From the NCBI GenBank assembly GCA_963556145.1, contig OY744465.1, positions 1,178,001 through 1,242,000 of the forward strand: a stretch of DNA of 64,000 bases. The letters are read 5' to 3'. Shown one piece after another: positions 21,064 through 32,589 of this stretch. The notes beneath the pieces are model-generated. The model was given only the letters and a program-made list of their open reading frames with translations. It had not been told where the DNA came from and made no database searches. The number at the start of each line of letters is the position of its first letter. The stretch's first letter is position 1. The position numbers were made by a program, and so were the translations under genes. The stretch comes from Hygrocybe punicea. Its lineage: Eukaryota; Basidiomycota; Agaricomycetes; Agaricales; Hygrophoraceae.

Positions 21064-22900
21064 TGGAGTAGTGGGACCTGCCAGTCACGTGACCAGGCTC
21101 CCACGGTTGACCTAGTTAGTAGCCTTCCCGATGTAGTAGTCAGTCCATCCTTCCTATCCAGTCGACCTTTCCCTCGAGTCCTGCGTGAGCCCCCGGAGTG
21201 GTACCTTGGTACCACTCCAACGTGGTGATGAGAGTGTTCTTCGACTCCACGCCTCTCTCTTTTTTCTCTCGGGTTCCCACTCCTTACGACTTTCTCGCGA
21301 GACGACCTTTTTTCGGCCTCAGCTGCGCAACCGCACATTTTCTCTTCACTCACGGCCGTACAACACTCAAATTACCCCCCGGTGCACATGTTCAACCCAA
21401 TAGGGCCCCGCGTTGCCCCGCGTTGACCCAAAAAACACGCCCGCGACCCTTCTCAGCACCCAAGCGGCAGGCCACGTCACTTTTTTCGACCCCCCAAATT
21501 TTCACTTTCCCTAGACCCAGCTATGTCCACACGACCCCCCGCAACTTCGTTCGACGTTCCGGAGCCCCGCGTTCCCCATCAGGATCCCACATGGCCCGCT
21601 ACTGCGAGTTTTGGACAACCCAACGAAAATCGCATCGCCGCTGCGCGGACCCTGTTTTTTTCATGCACCCTGGACCCAAAATGCACGCATTCGACTCCCC
21701 GCACCCTTGGCTCATCTGCCAGAACCCCCCGTCGCGCCTCGTCGTCTCAAACGAACCGCCCCGCACCTTTTGGTCGCCCCATGGATCTGCCACGTCACCA
21801 TTGTTAGACCCCCCGTTTCTCGTCACCCCCACCCCTACACGGACCCATTCGACTCCCCGCACACTCGTCCCACCGGCCAGGACCCCCCGTTCCCTTTCGT
21901 CGCACCAAACGAACCCCCGCCGTCACCTCCAGACACCCCAGCCCCGCGCCACGTCACCACCGCGCGGCTCCGTTCTGCCAACGTAGCCGGCCCCGGGTCG
22001 ACTCACGACACTCGCGGCCCACCCGTTCACCATCCCGGAGCACCCCACCTCCCTCCAATACCGCGAGTGGACTGTGCCCGCCGTTCCCAGACCCCCACCG
22101 CGTTCCGCCACGTCACAACCCTCCGGCCAGTTCCTAACACCATACCTGGCCCCGCGAACCCTCGTTCAGCTCCCTGCGGCATCGTTCTCGACCTGGACGA
22201 GCCACCCCGATCTCTTCGCGTGATACGCCAACCCCCTCCGCGTCGGGATACCATGCCCTTGTTAAGTACAACCCTATGCCCCGTCAGTATTATAGCTTTT
22301 ATTATAGCCTCGTCCCCCGTTCCCCCGATACTGGATGTCAATCACAGTCTACCTACACGCCGTCACTACACTACGTTCACGCACCCGTTTACCCGATCTC
22401 CGCCAATACAGTTATATTTTGGACCACCTGAACCTTCACACTGCGCTAAGTACTTGCTAGGACGATTCGAGGGATCTTTGGCCTTGCGTTGTGAGCCCGA
22501 ACCCTTGCGAGGGAGGCATTCGAAGAGTTTTGAGTTTGAGGAGAGTCTTGTATAGTCTGGTCATCTACCGCCCCCTGCGCGAGGACGACTTCCCGCTTCA
22601 CGATATAAGGCCCCGGCCTTGATTCGAGGCATTCTGAGGGACTGGGAGTTGTGGCTTGAGAGTTTTTTGGTCAGTTTTGTTTGTTTCGTGTTCTTTTCTG
22701 TAGCAGTTGGCGACGAGGGCATCGCCATGAGGAAAAGGGGCACTTGGAGTAGTGGGACCTGCCAGTCACGTGACCAGGCTCCCACGGTTGACCTAGTTAG
22801 TAGCCTTCCCGATGTAGTAGTCAGTCCATCCTTCCTATCCAGTCGACCTTTCCCTCGAGTCCTGCGTGAGCCCCCGGAGTGGTACCTCGGTACCACTCCA
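21064..22900 (+). mobile_element. Nested 1.8-kb LTR element (TRIM/LARD-like)
   Basis: The 156-bp LTRs (21064-21219 and 22745-22900) begin TGGAGTAGTGG and end GTACCACTCCA. By my reading they differ at a single base (CCTTGG versus CCTCGG), so the insertion is young. The perfect 4-bp repeat ACGG flanks it (21060-21063, 22901-22904). A TGGTGATGAGAG motif three bases after the left LTR may be the primer site, and GAGGAAAAGGGGCAC before the right LTR is a good polypurine tract. The interior has Arg/Pro-rich open frames (the longest 21611-22555) with no domain I recognise. Confidence 0.9.
21611..22555 (+). CDS. Pro/Arg-rich open frame in the nested LTR element
   Basis: A 314-codon open frame of low complexity (PRHVTTARLRSANVAG and similar stretches). 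The sequence is GC-rich and overlapping frames are also open (for example 21198-21986), so openness alone is weak evidence. No zinc knuckle, protease or polymerase motif is visible. It may be a degenerate gag-like product or simply non-coding. Confidence 0.2.
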   Translation: MDNPTKIASPLRGPCFFHAPWTQNARIRLPAPLAHLPEPPVAPRRLKRTAPHLLVAPWICHVTIVRPPVSRHPHPYTDPFDSPHTRPTGQDPPFPFVAPNEPPPSPPDTPAPRHVTTARLRSANVAGPGSTHDTRGPPVHHPGAPHLPPIPRVDCARRSQTPTAFRHVTTLRPVPNTIPGPANPRSAPCGIVLDLDEPPRSLRVIRQPPPRRDTMPLLSTTLCPVSIIAFIIASSPVPPILDVNHSLPTRRHYTTFTHPFTRSPPIQLYFGPPEPSHCAKYLLGRFEGSLALRCEPEPLRGRHSKSFEFEESLV

Positions 22901-24104
22901 ACGGAAAGGTAAAGGTGGATGGGATAGAGAACTGTCTACTACAGGCAACTGCTAGATAAGGGACCCAACCATGGGACTGAGGTCACGTGATAGGACAGGC
23001 ACCACTACTACACCGTTGCCCCCTTCATCCACCAACTCATTTCCAGCCGTGTCCACCCTCGTTTTGCCCTCGACTCGCTCGCTGACCCCCTCTGCACCCT
23101 CTCCGTCATCCCTGGCAGCAAGTATCGGCACGCCACTATCGTTTGAGCCCGCGCCGTCTCCAGAAAACCATGCCAACACTCAATGGATGCCATTTTCGAC
23201 CTGTCCCAGCGTATCCGCCCTCGTTTCACCCTTGTGTCGCCAGCCGTCCATGTCTCCGCCCTCACCGTTGTCCCCAGAGGCCATCCGTGACACGCCCCTG
23301 CCATCTGAGCCCCCGCCGTCCCCAGAAACCCGCGCCAGCCCCAAACATACCTTGTTTTTGACCAATTCCGCCACATCCGCCCCCGTTCCGCTCTCGTTTC
23401 GACCCCCGGCAGCCGCGTACCACCGCCAGGACCCCCATATCACCCTCTGTGATGCTGTACAAGCCGCCCCTGCCGCGTTCGAGCCCCCAACGCCGTCCCA
23501 CATTGCCCCACCATTGGCCCCTGCATTCCATCATCCAGGACCAATGCTGGACCCACGGACCAACACCGGACCCACGGACCAGCCCCTACACCCATGTTCA
23601 CGCCCCCACGCCTCTGTACGGCCCCCTCCCGTCCCAAACGAGTCTGCCCCTGTCCCTCTTCAATGCCCCCAACACACCACGTCACCCGCTACCCCAGTCA
23701 ACCCCACATGCCCATGATCCACCCCATGGAGCCTTGCAGGCCCATTCGGTAGCCCATACCACGACCCTGTGCTCAACCCCGTCCTGCTATGCCCATGCAC
23801 TGCCGCTCCATGATGACATACCCACTGCAACCCTATGTGCTCTCAAGTCAGCATTGTTATCTCTTAAGGCCGTCAAAGCTCTGGAGCAAAAGTTGGTAAA
23901 GTTGGTGGATCGGTTGGAGAAGTTGGAAGATTATGTGTTGGAAGATTCTTGTTGATTGGATTTTTTTTCTCTCTTTCTTTCTTTCTTTTTCTTTGCTCTG
24001 TTATGTGTTGTCCCTTCCCTCCCTCCTCACTTTTTTCCCATGTGTTTACTTATTCCTTGCCTTGCGTGAGACTGAGGACAGTCTCTATTAGTGTCCCTAG
24101 TGGA

Positions 24105-24339
24105 TGTAGAGATTGATATCTCTCTGCATGCGTATTCTCTTATTTTCTATTGTTACAGTTCTTATCTTCTTTACAATCTCACTTCACCATTTCTTCACCA
24201 CATTCCATTTATAGATACTATACAGTACCTATATAGTGGCTTGTGTACATAGTTACAAATAAGAAGAGTTTTGGGTTTCTATCCCATTGACAGTACTCGC
24301 AAACACAAATCCGTGCCTACCCAGGCCACGTTCACCACA
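24105..24339 (+). repeat. 3' LTR of element B
   Basis: Near-copy of 19544-19778, followed at once by the SPT5-like codons for VEARSAKQV. Confidence 0.9.
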
Positions 24340-24513
24340 ATGTGGAGGCACGGAGTGCCAAACAGGTCAACAAAGCTTGCAGTGGTCTACTAGTTGGTGT
24401 GTATCCCAGTTCATGGCATTACCTTTGTAACAATCAAGGAGATTGCGAGCTTGTTACAGATCAAGAAACAGGATCTGACTGTAATGCCTGGCAGTTGGGT
24501 TCACATTACAGCA
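24340..24513 (+). pseudogene. SPT5-like, NGN-domain part
   Basis: The reading EARSAKQVNKACSGLLVGVY then PSSWHYL (24344-24425) is followed by a frame change and LQIKKQDLTVMPGSWVHIT (about 24452-24510). This is the end of the NusG N-terminal (NGN) fold and the lead into the first KOW motif. It is bounded on the left by element B and on the right by the 782-bp foldback element. Confidence 0.8.
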
Positions 24514-25295
24514 GTTTTCATAAACATGCGGAAAAGTTGAAAAAAGATTTGAGGTGTAAAAATTTTGGACTTGGTGAAATTTCTCTTGTATCTCATGGAA
24601 TACTGCATGGATTGAGATGGTTATAGAGGGAAAGTTGTACTATTTGTTAAGGGCTTTCTACTCCTGTGATTACATTTGGACAATATTTAGTGTATGGTCA
24701 GTTGTAGATGAAATAACAGGGAAACCAGGATTTTTTGAGACCCAAAATGATATTGTCAAATTATGGCATTGAATGAGCTCCTATGAAGAAGATTGTAGGG
24801 AGGAAATTGTTCATTTTTTCAAGGGCTAGAAGTACATATACCGTGTTTTTCTTGATTTTTGTGTTTTGAGCCAATATTTATAATTCTTGCAGTATTCTAA
24901 TCCCAATGCAATCAAAAATAGAACTGATGTAATATTGGCTCAAAACACAAAAATCAAGAAAAACACGGTATATGTACTTCTAGCCCTTGAAAAAATGAAC
25001 AATTTCCTCCCTACAATCTTCTTCATAGGAGCTCATTCAATGCCATAATTTGACAATATCATTTTGGGTCTCAAAAAATCCTGGTTTCCCTGTTATTTCA
25101 TCTACAACTGACCATACACTAAATATTGTCCAAATGTAATCACAGGAGTAGAAAGCCCTTAACAAATAGTACAACTTTCCCTCTATAACCATCTCAATCC
25201 ATGCAGTATTCCATGAGATACAAGAGAAATTTCACCAAGTCCAAAATTTTTACACCTCAAATCTTTTTTCAACTTTTCTGCATGTTTATGAAAAC
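24514..25295. mobile_element. 782-bp foldback element in the SPT5-like gene
   Basis: Two arms of about 365 bases (24514-24880 and about 24935-25295) are inverted copies with very few differences and enclose a spacer of about 55 bases. The ends are GTTTTCATAAAC and its inverse. SPT5-like sequence resumes right after it as KHGRYQGDLTQVMDITKNGE. I could not define a clean target duplication; ACAGCAGT and ACCACTGT are only partly alike. There is no coding capacity. Confidence 0.85.
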
Positions 25296-27960
25296 CACTG
25301 TAAACATGGTAGATATCAAGGAGACCTCACACAAGTGATGGACATCACCAAAAATGGAGAAGATGTTGGACTCAAGTTCATTCCACACATCAACCTGAAC
25401 CCTAGGGACGACAACGGGGCTGATGCACACAAACAGAAGAAAACTGGAGCCAACTTTGCAACTATGCAACCCCCACAACACTTTGTCAATTATGAAGAGG
25501 TGATAAAAGTCTACAGTAGCAAATCAGTCTCGAAGTGAAACCAGGTATATGTTTTCCAAAGTGACATGTACAAAGATGGCTTTGTCAAAAAGGACTTCAA
25601 ACTGAGTGGTCTTGTGTTGGAAAATGTCAACCCTCTCAACAAGATCACCTGCTTCACCGGAGGTCAAGACAGTGTGGAAAATGAAAGTAACATGGATCTT
25701 TCAATCATCATGGAAGCTTCTTGCAAAGCTGCCATTTCTGTATTGCAACCAGGAGATCATGTTGAAGTATTTGAAGGTGAACAATCCGGTGTCCATGGCG
25801 TCGTCATGGAGATTGTGCAAGATGTTGTAACCATTTCTGCAGTTGGTGTGGACATTGATGGGCAGAAGGTTGACCTGCCCAGAGCAACTGGAAGATCACA
25901 TCAAGGTGATGATGGGGCAAAACACTGATGAGATGGGTTTGGTGTCTGTGGTGGACAATGTGGTGACTTTTTTGTCTGATATGTCTATGCAAGAGGTGTG
26001 TCCTTTTCTGGGCAGAATAGGCAATTACATGAATTGGCATTCAGATTTCAGTCTTCTCCAAGGACCTTTGTGAGGCTGCCAAAGTAGGTTCTGGAACAAA
26101 CATCGTTGGCAACTATGAATTGCATGATTTGGTACAACTAGAGTTAGTTTCCTTTAGATAATCAATACTTCATTCCTGACATTAGACTTGGTACAGCATG
26201 CAAACTGTTGGCATCATATTCAAAACCGAGAGGGACTCCTTCCATGTGCTAGATCAAAATGGTCAAATTCGACTTGTTCAGCCTCATCAGATCTCGATGC
26301 ATTGAGATTCTAGCAGAGCTATTGCAATTGACTCTGAAGGTCACGAGCTACAAATCAATGATAACATGAAGGAAATCGATGGCGAGGTGTGCAAATGTTG
26401 AGAGATAGCTCCTTTACCTTGATTGATAATTCTGTAGGGCTGAAAAGGACGAGTCCTTCATATCCATCAATCATTTTTTGCATTCCTTCCTAATCAGGAC
26501 ATCATTGAAAATAATGGCGTGTTCATTACGCATGCACAATCTTTGGTATCTTTAGCACCAAAGGGTAACCTGGTGAAGACAGGTGAAAGTGATCTCTCAA
26601 AAATGAATCCATGTTCACAGCCCTGACTGGAGATATGGTTGGCTCTGGAAACATGGGACGAGGGCCACAAGATCAGCAGATAGGTGTTACAGTCATGGTT
26701 GTCAAGGGTCCACACAAAGGTTATGTGGGTGCTATCAAAGGTACCAATGGTCCCATTGCTCGTGTTGAACTACACATGGGCAACAAGGTTGTCGCCATTG
26801 AGAAAGAGGAACTTTTCAGACAACTGTAAGCTTGGTTGCTTTTTTTGTAGTGTTTTCACATGTATCAATCTCATCTGCATCTAGACCTAACAGAAAATTA
26901 GAGCTCCTCAAAGGAGGGAGCTCCAGCAGTTTCTCTGGAACCTCTTATGGTGGTTCAAGTAGACATTTTCCAACTCCCAATCCATATGTCCAAGGCGGTC
27001 GGACACCTGCGTGGGGGTGGACGCCAAATCCATATGCCGCTGGTGAGGGTCGAACACCTGCTTGGAATGTCAACTCCCACACACTGAATCCATATGCAAT
27101 TGATGGAAGTCGGACACCAGCTTGGAGCACATCTTTGAAGATGCCCAATCCTTATGCTGTAGATGGAGGGTGGATGCTCTCTTTGGGCAATCCCCAGACA
27201 CCGAATACCTATACCTCCAGTGCATGGGGTGAGAACACAACTGAATGGACAAGTCCCAGATGAGACAATGGATATGGCGAGACCTGGGTAAGTTTAAACT
27301 TTCAGTTTATCCATCGATGTCTAAGACTCCATGTCAGATGGCACCTACCCCAGGGCCTGCAGCACCTACTCCTGCATTCAACTCCGCCATGACCCCTGCC
27401 ACGGTACATACCCCAGCACCACCTGCATATCCATACAATGCTCCAACACCTGCGGGGCCTTCAGCTAAGATGCCTGCCATCATGATGTCTTTGTCAATGG
27501 ATGACGAAAATGACACCTCTCTGGTCTATGGTTTGATTTGAACATCACTGTGAAAATTTTATACATCAATTAATAGATCTGTCCTGTAGAAGCTCCACCA
27601 TTATAGTTATTTGATTCTGCAAACAGTATTACATTCAAGTGAAGCAAACCTATTTTTTGAGTTACAGGCAAGGCAATTACAAAAAGAGGTGTGGCTATGT
27701 TTTCTAACCCGCAATCTGCTCTCAACACAACAGCTGCCAGGGAGGCCAATATCATCTTCGACGGTAATGACAGAACCATGGTTACAGCTTTTGCAGTGGA
27801 ATATCTTATGCCCATCCAACCTACAGCCGTCAAAGACATGGTCCCCATACTCCATGGCCCTTGCAAAGGACAAATATTCATGGTGCAGGATCTGGTTGCA
27901 AAAGGGCCTCAGTGTGTTGTTTCTTCTGTGCCACCTGGTGTTATGTGAGAATCTCGAAGG
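25296..27960 (+). pseudogene. SPT5-like, KOW domains and C-terminal repeat region
   Basis: Segments in order: VMDITKNGEDVGLKFIPHIN (25338 on), YEEVIKVYSSKSVSK (25490-25535), FQSDMYKDGFVKKDFKLSGL (25556-25615), a KOW motif AVLQPGDHVEVFEGEQ-like at 25740-25790 (here SVLQPGDHVEVFEGEQSGVHG), a second KOW (GQNTDEMGLVSVVDNVVTFL, 25917-25980), EAAKVGSGTNIVGNYELHDL with frame breaks (26070-26130), a KOW MVVKGPHKGYVGAIKGT (26694-26745), then the C-terminal repeats with TPNPYA and GRTPAW units (26960-27200) and a Pro/Ala-rich tail. A last KOW-like piece reads GPCKGQIFMVQDLVAKGPQC (27858-27915). Multiple stops and frameshifts occur. The identity as SPT5 is strong from the repeat signature. Confidence 0.85.
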
Positions 27961-28939
27961 ATATTCTGGTGTAAATTAAGAAGCCAAAGATATGATTGCG
28001 TGATTTGGATCATCACTTGTTACTTTGATAGGTGTTGAGTATATTTCAATATCAGTGCTGCTGACAGAATGGATGGTGATAATTTGAATACATTGTGGTA
28101 TGGCTACAAAACATAGAATCATCTTAATCCATGCATATCGCAAGTGATCCATCATTTGTATTGACAAAGTACATGGCTGTGTCACAAATCTCATCAAAAA
28201 ATACAGCATGTTCAATGTGAAAAACCTACCTTCAATGTGATTTACAGTTACACACTCGGATGTACAATCAGGTGGTAACAGAATCTCCTGATAATCACTC
28301 CTGCTGATCACCCAGCGAACTTAGGAAGCATGTAGATCAGCGCATTTCAACCTCTCATCTGCTCGTTGTGCCTTCAGGAAACATAGCTTGGCTTGTAGGC
28401 ATGCCTCTCAGTACTTAGAACCCATTAAAGCCATTTCCAGCTGAAGAGTTTCTTGCTTGATGGCAGCAGAGTTAAGTAATAAAGCTGCTTCTGTTTGAGT
28501 TGCCGGAATCAGAATTGCCTGTAAAATATGAGGTAGTATGGTGCATAAGTTCTATCACTTCTATGGGTTAAACATACTGTCATGGCATCAAATACCGGAG
28601 ATAGACCATTATGGTCCACATCTGGGTCACCAAAACAACTCTCATGGGACCCATCAGAATGGATTGGTGAAGAATGGTGGGACTCGGACAATGAATGATT
28701 GTGCAAAGAACAACTGGATAAAGGCTGGTTGGGCAATAAAGAACAAAATGATGACAGAAATGTTGGCAAATGTGAGTGGGCTGTGGCAGCCATTTCAGCA
28801 CAAGGTTGAGATAGCAACTTGAAAGGAGTGGTTATTGGGCTTGGAGGGGGGCTAGGTGTTGGTGGGACAGAAGATGAATGGTGCGTCATGGAATAAAAAC
28901 TGGCACATGTCCAAAAATCGCATTGAACCAAGTTTGCTC
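27961..28939 (-). pseudogene. Unrecognised minus-strand remnant
   Basis: On the minus strand at about 28515-28250 a protein-like stretch reads QAILIPATQTEAALLLNSAA then IKQETLQLEMALMGSKY, a stop, EACLQAKLCFLKAQRADERL and, after another stop, ISRSDYQEILLPPDCTSECV. It looks like a helical, possibly coiled-coil region. No family is recognised. The rest of the interval (27961-28250 and 28520-28939) has no clear coding content. Confidence 0.35.
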
Positions 28940-29517
28940 ACCGACAATACTACATCCAACTCATCTCTGGCCAATGCCGCATTGTCCTGGGTGTGGGAGG
29001 CACTTCAGGACCAAAGCAAAGGTGACTTGTCACCTCAATCAGCCATCATCCTCCTGCGCAAAAATCATTGATGATCTGGTGATTGTTTCACTGGACTTGG
29101 AAATCCGACAACTCAAATGTGCCCAAATATCAAATGTGAATGGCGAGCATATCCATGATGACCCCATAAACTATGATAATCAAGCTGAATTCAACCCATT
29201 TGAGACAGTCACTGACAATCCCTCCAATAAAGACTTGTACCCGCATCATTGTGCCTCAGATCACGCAGCAGCACCGCTTCATGAGGATTTCCTTGGAGCT
29301 GCAAGGTTCTGGGCCTACATTCATGGACCTCTTTGACTCCAATGAGCATGCTGACAAGCATTGTGATAATCTTTATTACCCTTTCGCATCACCTCAAGAC
29401 TGGCAACTGGCCTTGTTTTTGCATCGTTCTGGGATGAGTATGGTGAAAATTGATGAGTTCTTATCACTTGAGCTAGTATGTAAAATTTCTTACTGGCTTG
29501 CTTCCTACTAATTGAAG
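28940..29517 (+). pseudogene. Plavaka transposase, N-terminal part
   Basis: Plavaka transposases belong to the CACTA-like (CMC) DNA transposons and are frequent in Agaricomycetes. The frame carries a finger, CPGCGRHFRTKAKVTCHLNQ with SSC (28962-29050), then NPFETVTDNPSN (29197-29230). After a frame change it reads YYPFASPQDWQLALFLHRSG then MSMVKIDEFLSLELV (29375-29475). A GTATGT splice donor follows LELV at 29476. The sequence is cut at 29526 by a hAT element. The rest of the gene lies on the opposite strand at 35340-32830, as expected if the intervening segment is inverted. Confidence 0.75.
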
Positions 29518-29526
29518 TAGATTTGT

Positions 29527-32468
29527 TAGTGTTACCGCAACTATGACTAGTAGTCGACTAGTAGTCATAGTTGTAGTCGGTCATAGCTGAGTTGATAACT
29601 GACTCGACTATGACTATGACACCGACTATGACTACAACTACCCGATTCGGTCAAGTCGATAGCTGGCGGCTAAGTCCGGACCACTTTTTTTTTTTCTTTC
29701 TTCAACAATCTCGTTCGTGACATGAAATGAAGTCGTCGCAAGGACAGCGACGATGGGTCCTCCAAGTCCTCGGGAAATGCCTCATCTCTGGCTACCTCAT
29801 CATCTGAACTCCCTGCCCTTACGCATGCCAAAAAGCAAGCCGCGATGAAGAAGGCCAAGCGTGCCAAGAAGAAGGCCAAGAAACATCAACCATCTCCTGC
29901 TCCTACACAGTCAGCAGCCCCATCAGAGTCAGCAGCCCCATCTGCTACTGCTGCTACTGGGCCCAGTCAGCCCGCGTCCATCAACAACCTCGTAGGCTCG
30001 GTCCGATTCAAAACGGCTGCACACAATATCTGGCACTTCTTCACGAAGGGGAGTATCAAGGAGAAGATCCGAACGATATGTAAGGCCTGTCAGTGAGTGT
30101 CTTCCCCCTTTCTATTGATTTCTGTACACTAATTATCTACCTACAGGGCACGCCGTTCTGCCGATCTGAAGTTCCTCGCCCTCAACATCAACTATACCTT
30201 TGCCCCTGCCACAGCTAACCCCAATCTCCGTGTCCACCTTGAGAAGTACCATGAGGACGAGTACGTCAAAGCCTGCAAGGAGAATGGCTGGTTGATGCAG
30301 TTGCTGAAGCGGAAGATCCGTGAGGAAACCGCTAGCCTCAGACAATCTACCCTCGACTCTAACCTTCAAGACATATCATCATCCGGCCGTCCCACCTTCA
30401 CTCGCGCTGCCCTCCTTCACGCTTTGATCAACTTCGTCGTTGCGGATGATCAATCAATCAATGTCATTGAGTGTCGGGAGTTTCGAGATCTCCTCCTCCT
30501 CCTTCATTCCGACCTTCAAGACAAAGACATCCCCCACCGCACCAAGTTGCGTGAGGCAATCATTGCAGCCTGGGAGTCCCACTTCAAGGCCCTGCGGCTC
30601 GAACTCGCCGACGCTGTAGGGAAGGTTAGCTTTACCGTGGACCTCTGGTCTGACAAGAATCTTCGCTCGTACCTCTGCATTACTGCCCATTGGATTGCCT
30701 GCAACAAGCGCAGCAATCAGCTGGAACTCAAGACCGCACTGATCGCATTTCACAATGTCACCGGCAAACATGATGGCGCCAACCTTGCCGCCGTCATCCT
30801 GCAACTGCTCGACCGTGCCAGTATCACAACCCTCATTGGTTGGTTTACCCTCGACAACGCGAGCAACAATGACACCTTCGTTGTAGCGCTGGAAGGCCTC
30901 CTCAAGGCCCGCGACATCGATTTCTGTGCCGTTGAGAATCGGATCATGTGCTTCGCGCACATCATCAACATATGTTGCCAGCACCTCGTTGAAGGCTTCA
31001 CCAACACCGCACTTGTTGATCCCGTGGAGACCTTCGTTGCTGCGGACCGTCCACATGAGCCTGGTGCTCAAACATTTGAGGAGGCCATCAAGCGTGACCC
31101 AATTGCACTCGGTCGTGTAGTAGTTCGCAAAGTTCGATCTTCCGGTCAACGCCATGAGCACTTCAAATCCATCATCATTGAGGGTAACAGCAGGGCCCAC
31201 TTCACACTTCCGGATGGCCGCGCGATAACGGTCCCTCTCCTACAACTACTTCGCGATGTCAAGACAAGGTGGGATTCAATCTACTACATGGTCAATCGTC
31301 TTCGCATTTTGCGGCCTGCCATCGATTCCTTCCTCGCAAGCCCTGTCAACAAGGATCTTCAAATGCTCCGTCTCACAGACGTTGAGTGGAATACCCTTCA
31401 GGACATCGAGGCAATCCTAGCTGTGCCCCATGCAGCCCAACAAACAATGTCAAAGGAAACCACACCAATTCTGTCTGGCTCCATCCCAGCCTTTGAAATG
31501 TTCATGTCGTCTTGGGAGCAGCTCGCTGAGAAGATTCCCCGCCTCAAACCATTCATCGACGAAGGCCTGAAATGGGCACTCAAATACTATGAGCGGATAG
31601 ACCGAACAGATGCCTATGTTGTTGCAATGATCATCAACCCAGCAGTCCGCACATCTTGGATCAAGAAACACTGGGCCGCAGACTGGTTCGAGAAAGCCGA
31701 AACCACCTTCCTTGACCTCATGCAGCAGTACCGAGACAAATCCAAACCTGTAGCCCCCGATGAAGTCTTACCCACTAGGCCGGCCGTCACTTCCGTTGAG
31801 GCATGGCAAACACTTGACTCGCAATATGGCCTCGACGACATGTTTGAAACAGCCGAAGAATCAGGAGAGTTGGCAATGGTCAACGAAGAATACGAGTCCT
31901 ATGTCAAAGGCCCACTCTCGAAGCCAGGGACGAACCTTCTTCAATTCTGGTCCATGTCCGATTCAACCTTGCCGACAATTTATTCTATTGCAATGGACTA
32001 TCTACCTATTCAAGCGTCATCTGTCCCGAGTGAGCGTGTTTTCTCATCCAGTGCCGAGACTGACACACACAAACGCAACCGCATCCATCCCCTCCTCATG
32101 GAGGCCCTTCAAATGCTCCAATTCGGCCCCAAGAAATCTCGACTTGACTTCATGACTGGGTGGGCAGTCAACGAGGCCAGCATGATGGATGTAGAGGAGG
32201 AGGAGGTGGATTTGTTGGGTGCATTGTTTGAGGGGGACAAGGACCAAGCATTTGATGTGCTGATTGCAGCCATGGGTGAGGGAGATGACAGGGATATATA
32301 GATTGTTAGCATTTTTGTAGTGAGAACCCCGACTGAGCCGCGACTGAAGTTGACTGTAGTCGGTAGTCGTGACTACCGACTACAACTATATGAAATTGTA
32401 ATGAATAGTCTAGTTGAAGTCGCGACTTTCCTAGTCGACTATTGACTAGTCGAGTCGCGGCAACACCA
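29527..32468 (+). mobile_element. hAT transposon copy 1 (apparently near-complete)
   Basis: A 2,942-bp element with ends TAGTGTTACCGCAACT and AGTCGCGGCAACACCA (the last T of ACACTA mutated to C). The subterminal regions are dense in short inverted GACTAGTAGTCGAC and TAGTCATAG-type motifs. It carries one transposase gene. It is nearly identical to copy 2 at 36203-43449 (inverted). The two flanks, AGATTTGT and GCTGGAGG, do not match each other; the right flank instead pairs with that of copy 2. Confidence 0.9.
29845..32301 (+). CDS. hAT transposase (BED finger, RNase H-like, dimerisation domain)
   Basis: The gene has two exons: 29845 to about 30092, a GT-AG intron to about 30146, then one long exon to TAG at 32301. 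The BED-type finger spans the junction: Cys pair in ICKACQ, paired His in VHLEKYH. The catalytic region has FTVDLWSDKNLRSYLCITAH (first Asp) and GWFTLDNASNNDTF (second Asp). The C-terminus holds the hAT dimerisation block YLPIQASSVPSERVFSSSAE. Length and order fit a complete enzyme. In-frame codons upstream (MK, a TGA, then SRRKDSDDGSS from 29723) suggest the original start lay earlier and was lost to a stop in both copies; the ATG at 29845 is the next available start. Possibly still active, but that is untested. Confidence 0.85.
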
Positions 32469-32585
32469 GCTGGAGGTCCTCACTTTGAAATTAGACACAG
32501 CATAAGTGATATGGTACCATTGCCATGACTAAGGTTGTCTTACCACTGAGACACGGTGTTGTGAAGGTTTTTGCTGAGGTGCCAT
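32469..32585 (-). pseudogene. Possible first exon of the DUF6532-type gene (inverted)
   Basis: Reading the minus strand from the ATG at 32585: MAPQQKPSQHRVSV, then a GTAAGA splice donor at about 32541 and an intron ending CAAAG just before GAGGACCTCCAGC at the hAT end. Joined to 43450 onward after flipping the intervening segment, it gives an uninterrupted Pro/Gln-rich start for the gene at 43450. The evidence is mostly positional. Confidence 0.35.
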
Positions 32586-32589
32586 CGGA

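Larger units (their letters stand above)
20180..23955 (+). pseudogene. Element B protein: Cys/His finger, proline repeats, coiled coil
   Basis: The frame, open from inside the LTR, contains PRKPQNGRNEPVQHG (aligning with element A's start), then the finger-like cluster CNGCCMCIFRYAPRHRP with HGSCAGKRVCACKSNMNTH (20280-20397). Repeats follow: IDASPPVSASFRPLSSRTPS, and after the MITE PSPEKCIRTCQRDDNARID with SDPNRPPFASTASPLSP, then more copies after the nested LTR element (PSPENHANTQ, PPSPETRASPKHT at 23150-23350). The C-terminus (23830-23952) reads ALKSALLSLKAVKALEQKLV then LVDRLEKLEDYVLED, a clear leucine-heptad coiled coil. The two insertions break it. This is the best preserved copy of the family here. 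Confidence 0.7.
19544..24339 (+). mobile_element. LTR element B (non-autonomous), carrying two nested insertions
   Basis: A 4.8-kb element with 235-bp LTRs at 19544-19778 and 24105-24339 and a primer-binding-site motif at 19781. It has lost about 2.2 kb of original compactness to a 319-bp MITE and a 1.8-kb LTR element. The flanks are ACGT (19540-19543) and ATGT (24340-24343), a 4-bp duplication with one mismatch. Taking B out joins the SPT5-like exon as IIYVEARSAKQV. The inside codes for one proline-rich protein similar in plan to that of element A; no pol domain is visible. LTR sequence differs from that of A, so A and B are distinct subfamilies. Confidence 0.9.

Noticed and set aside
30454..31200. 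Minus-strand open frame of 248 codons inside the hAT transposase (also 41777-42523)
   Set aside because: Shadow of the hAT coding strand; it has no known domain and exists in both copies only because they are nearly identical.
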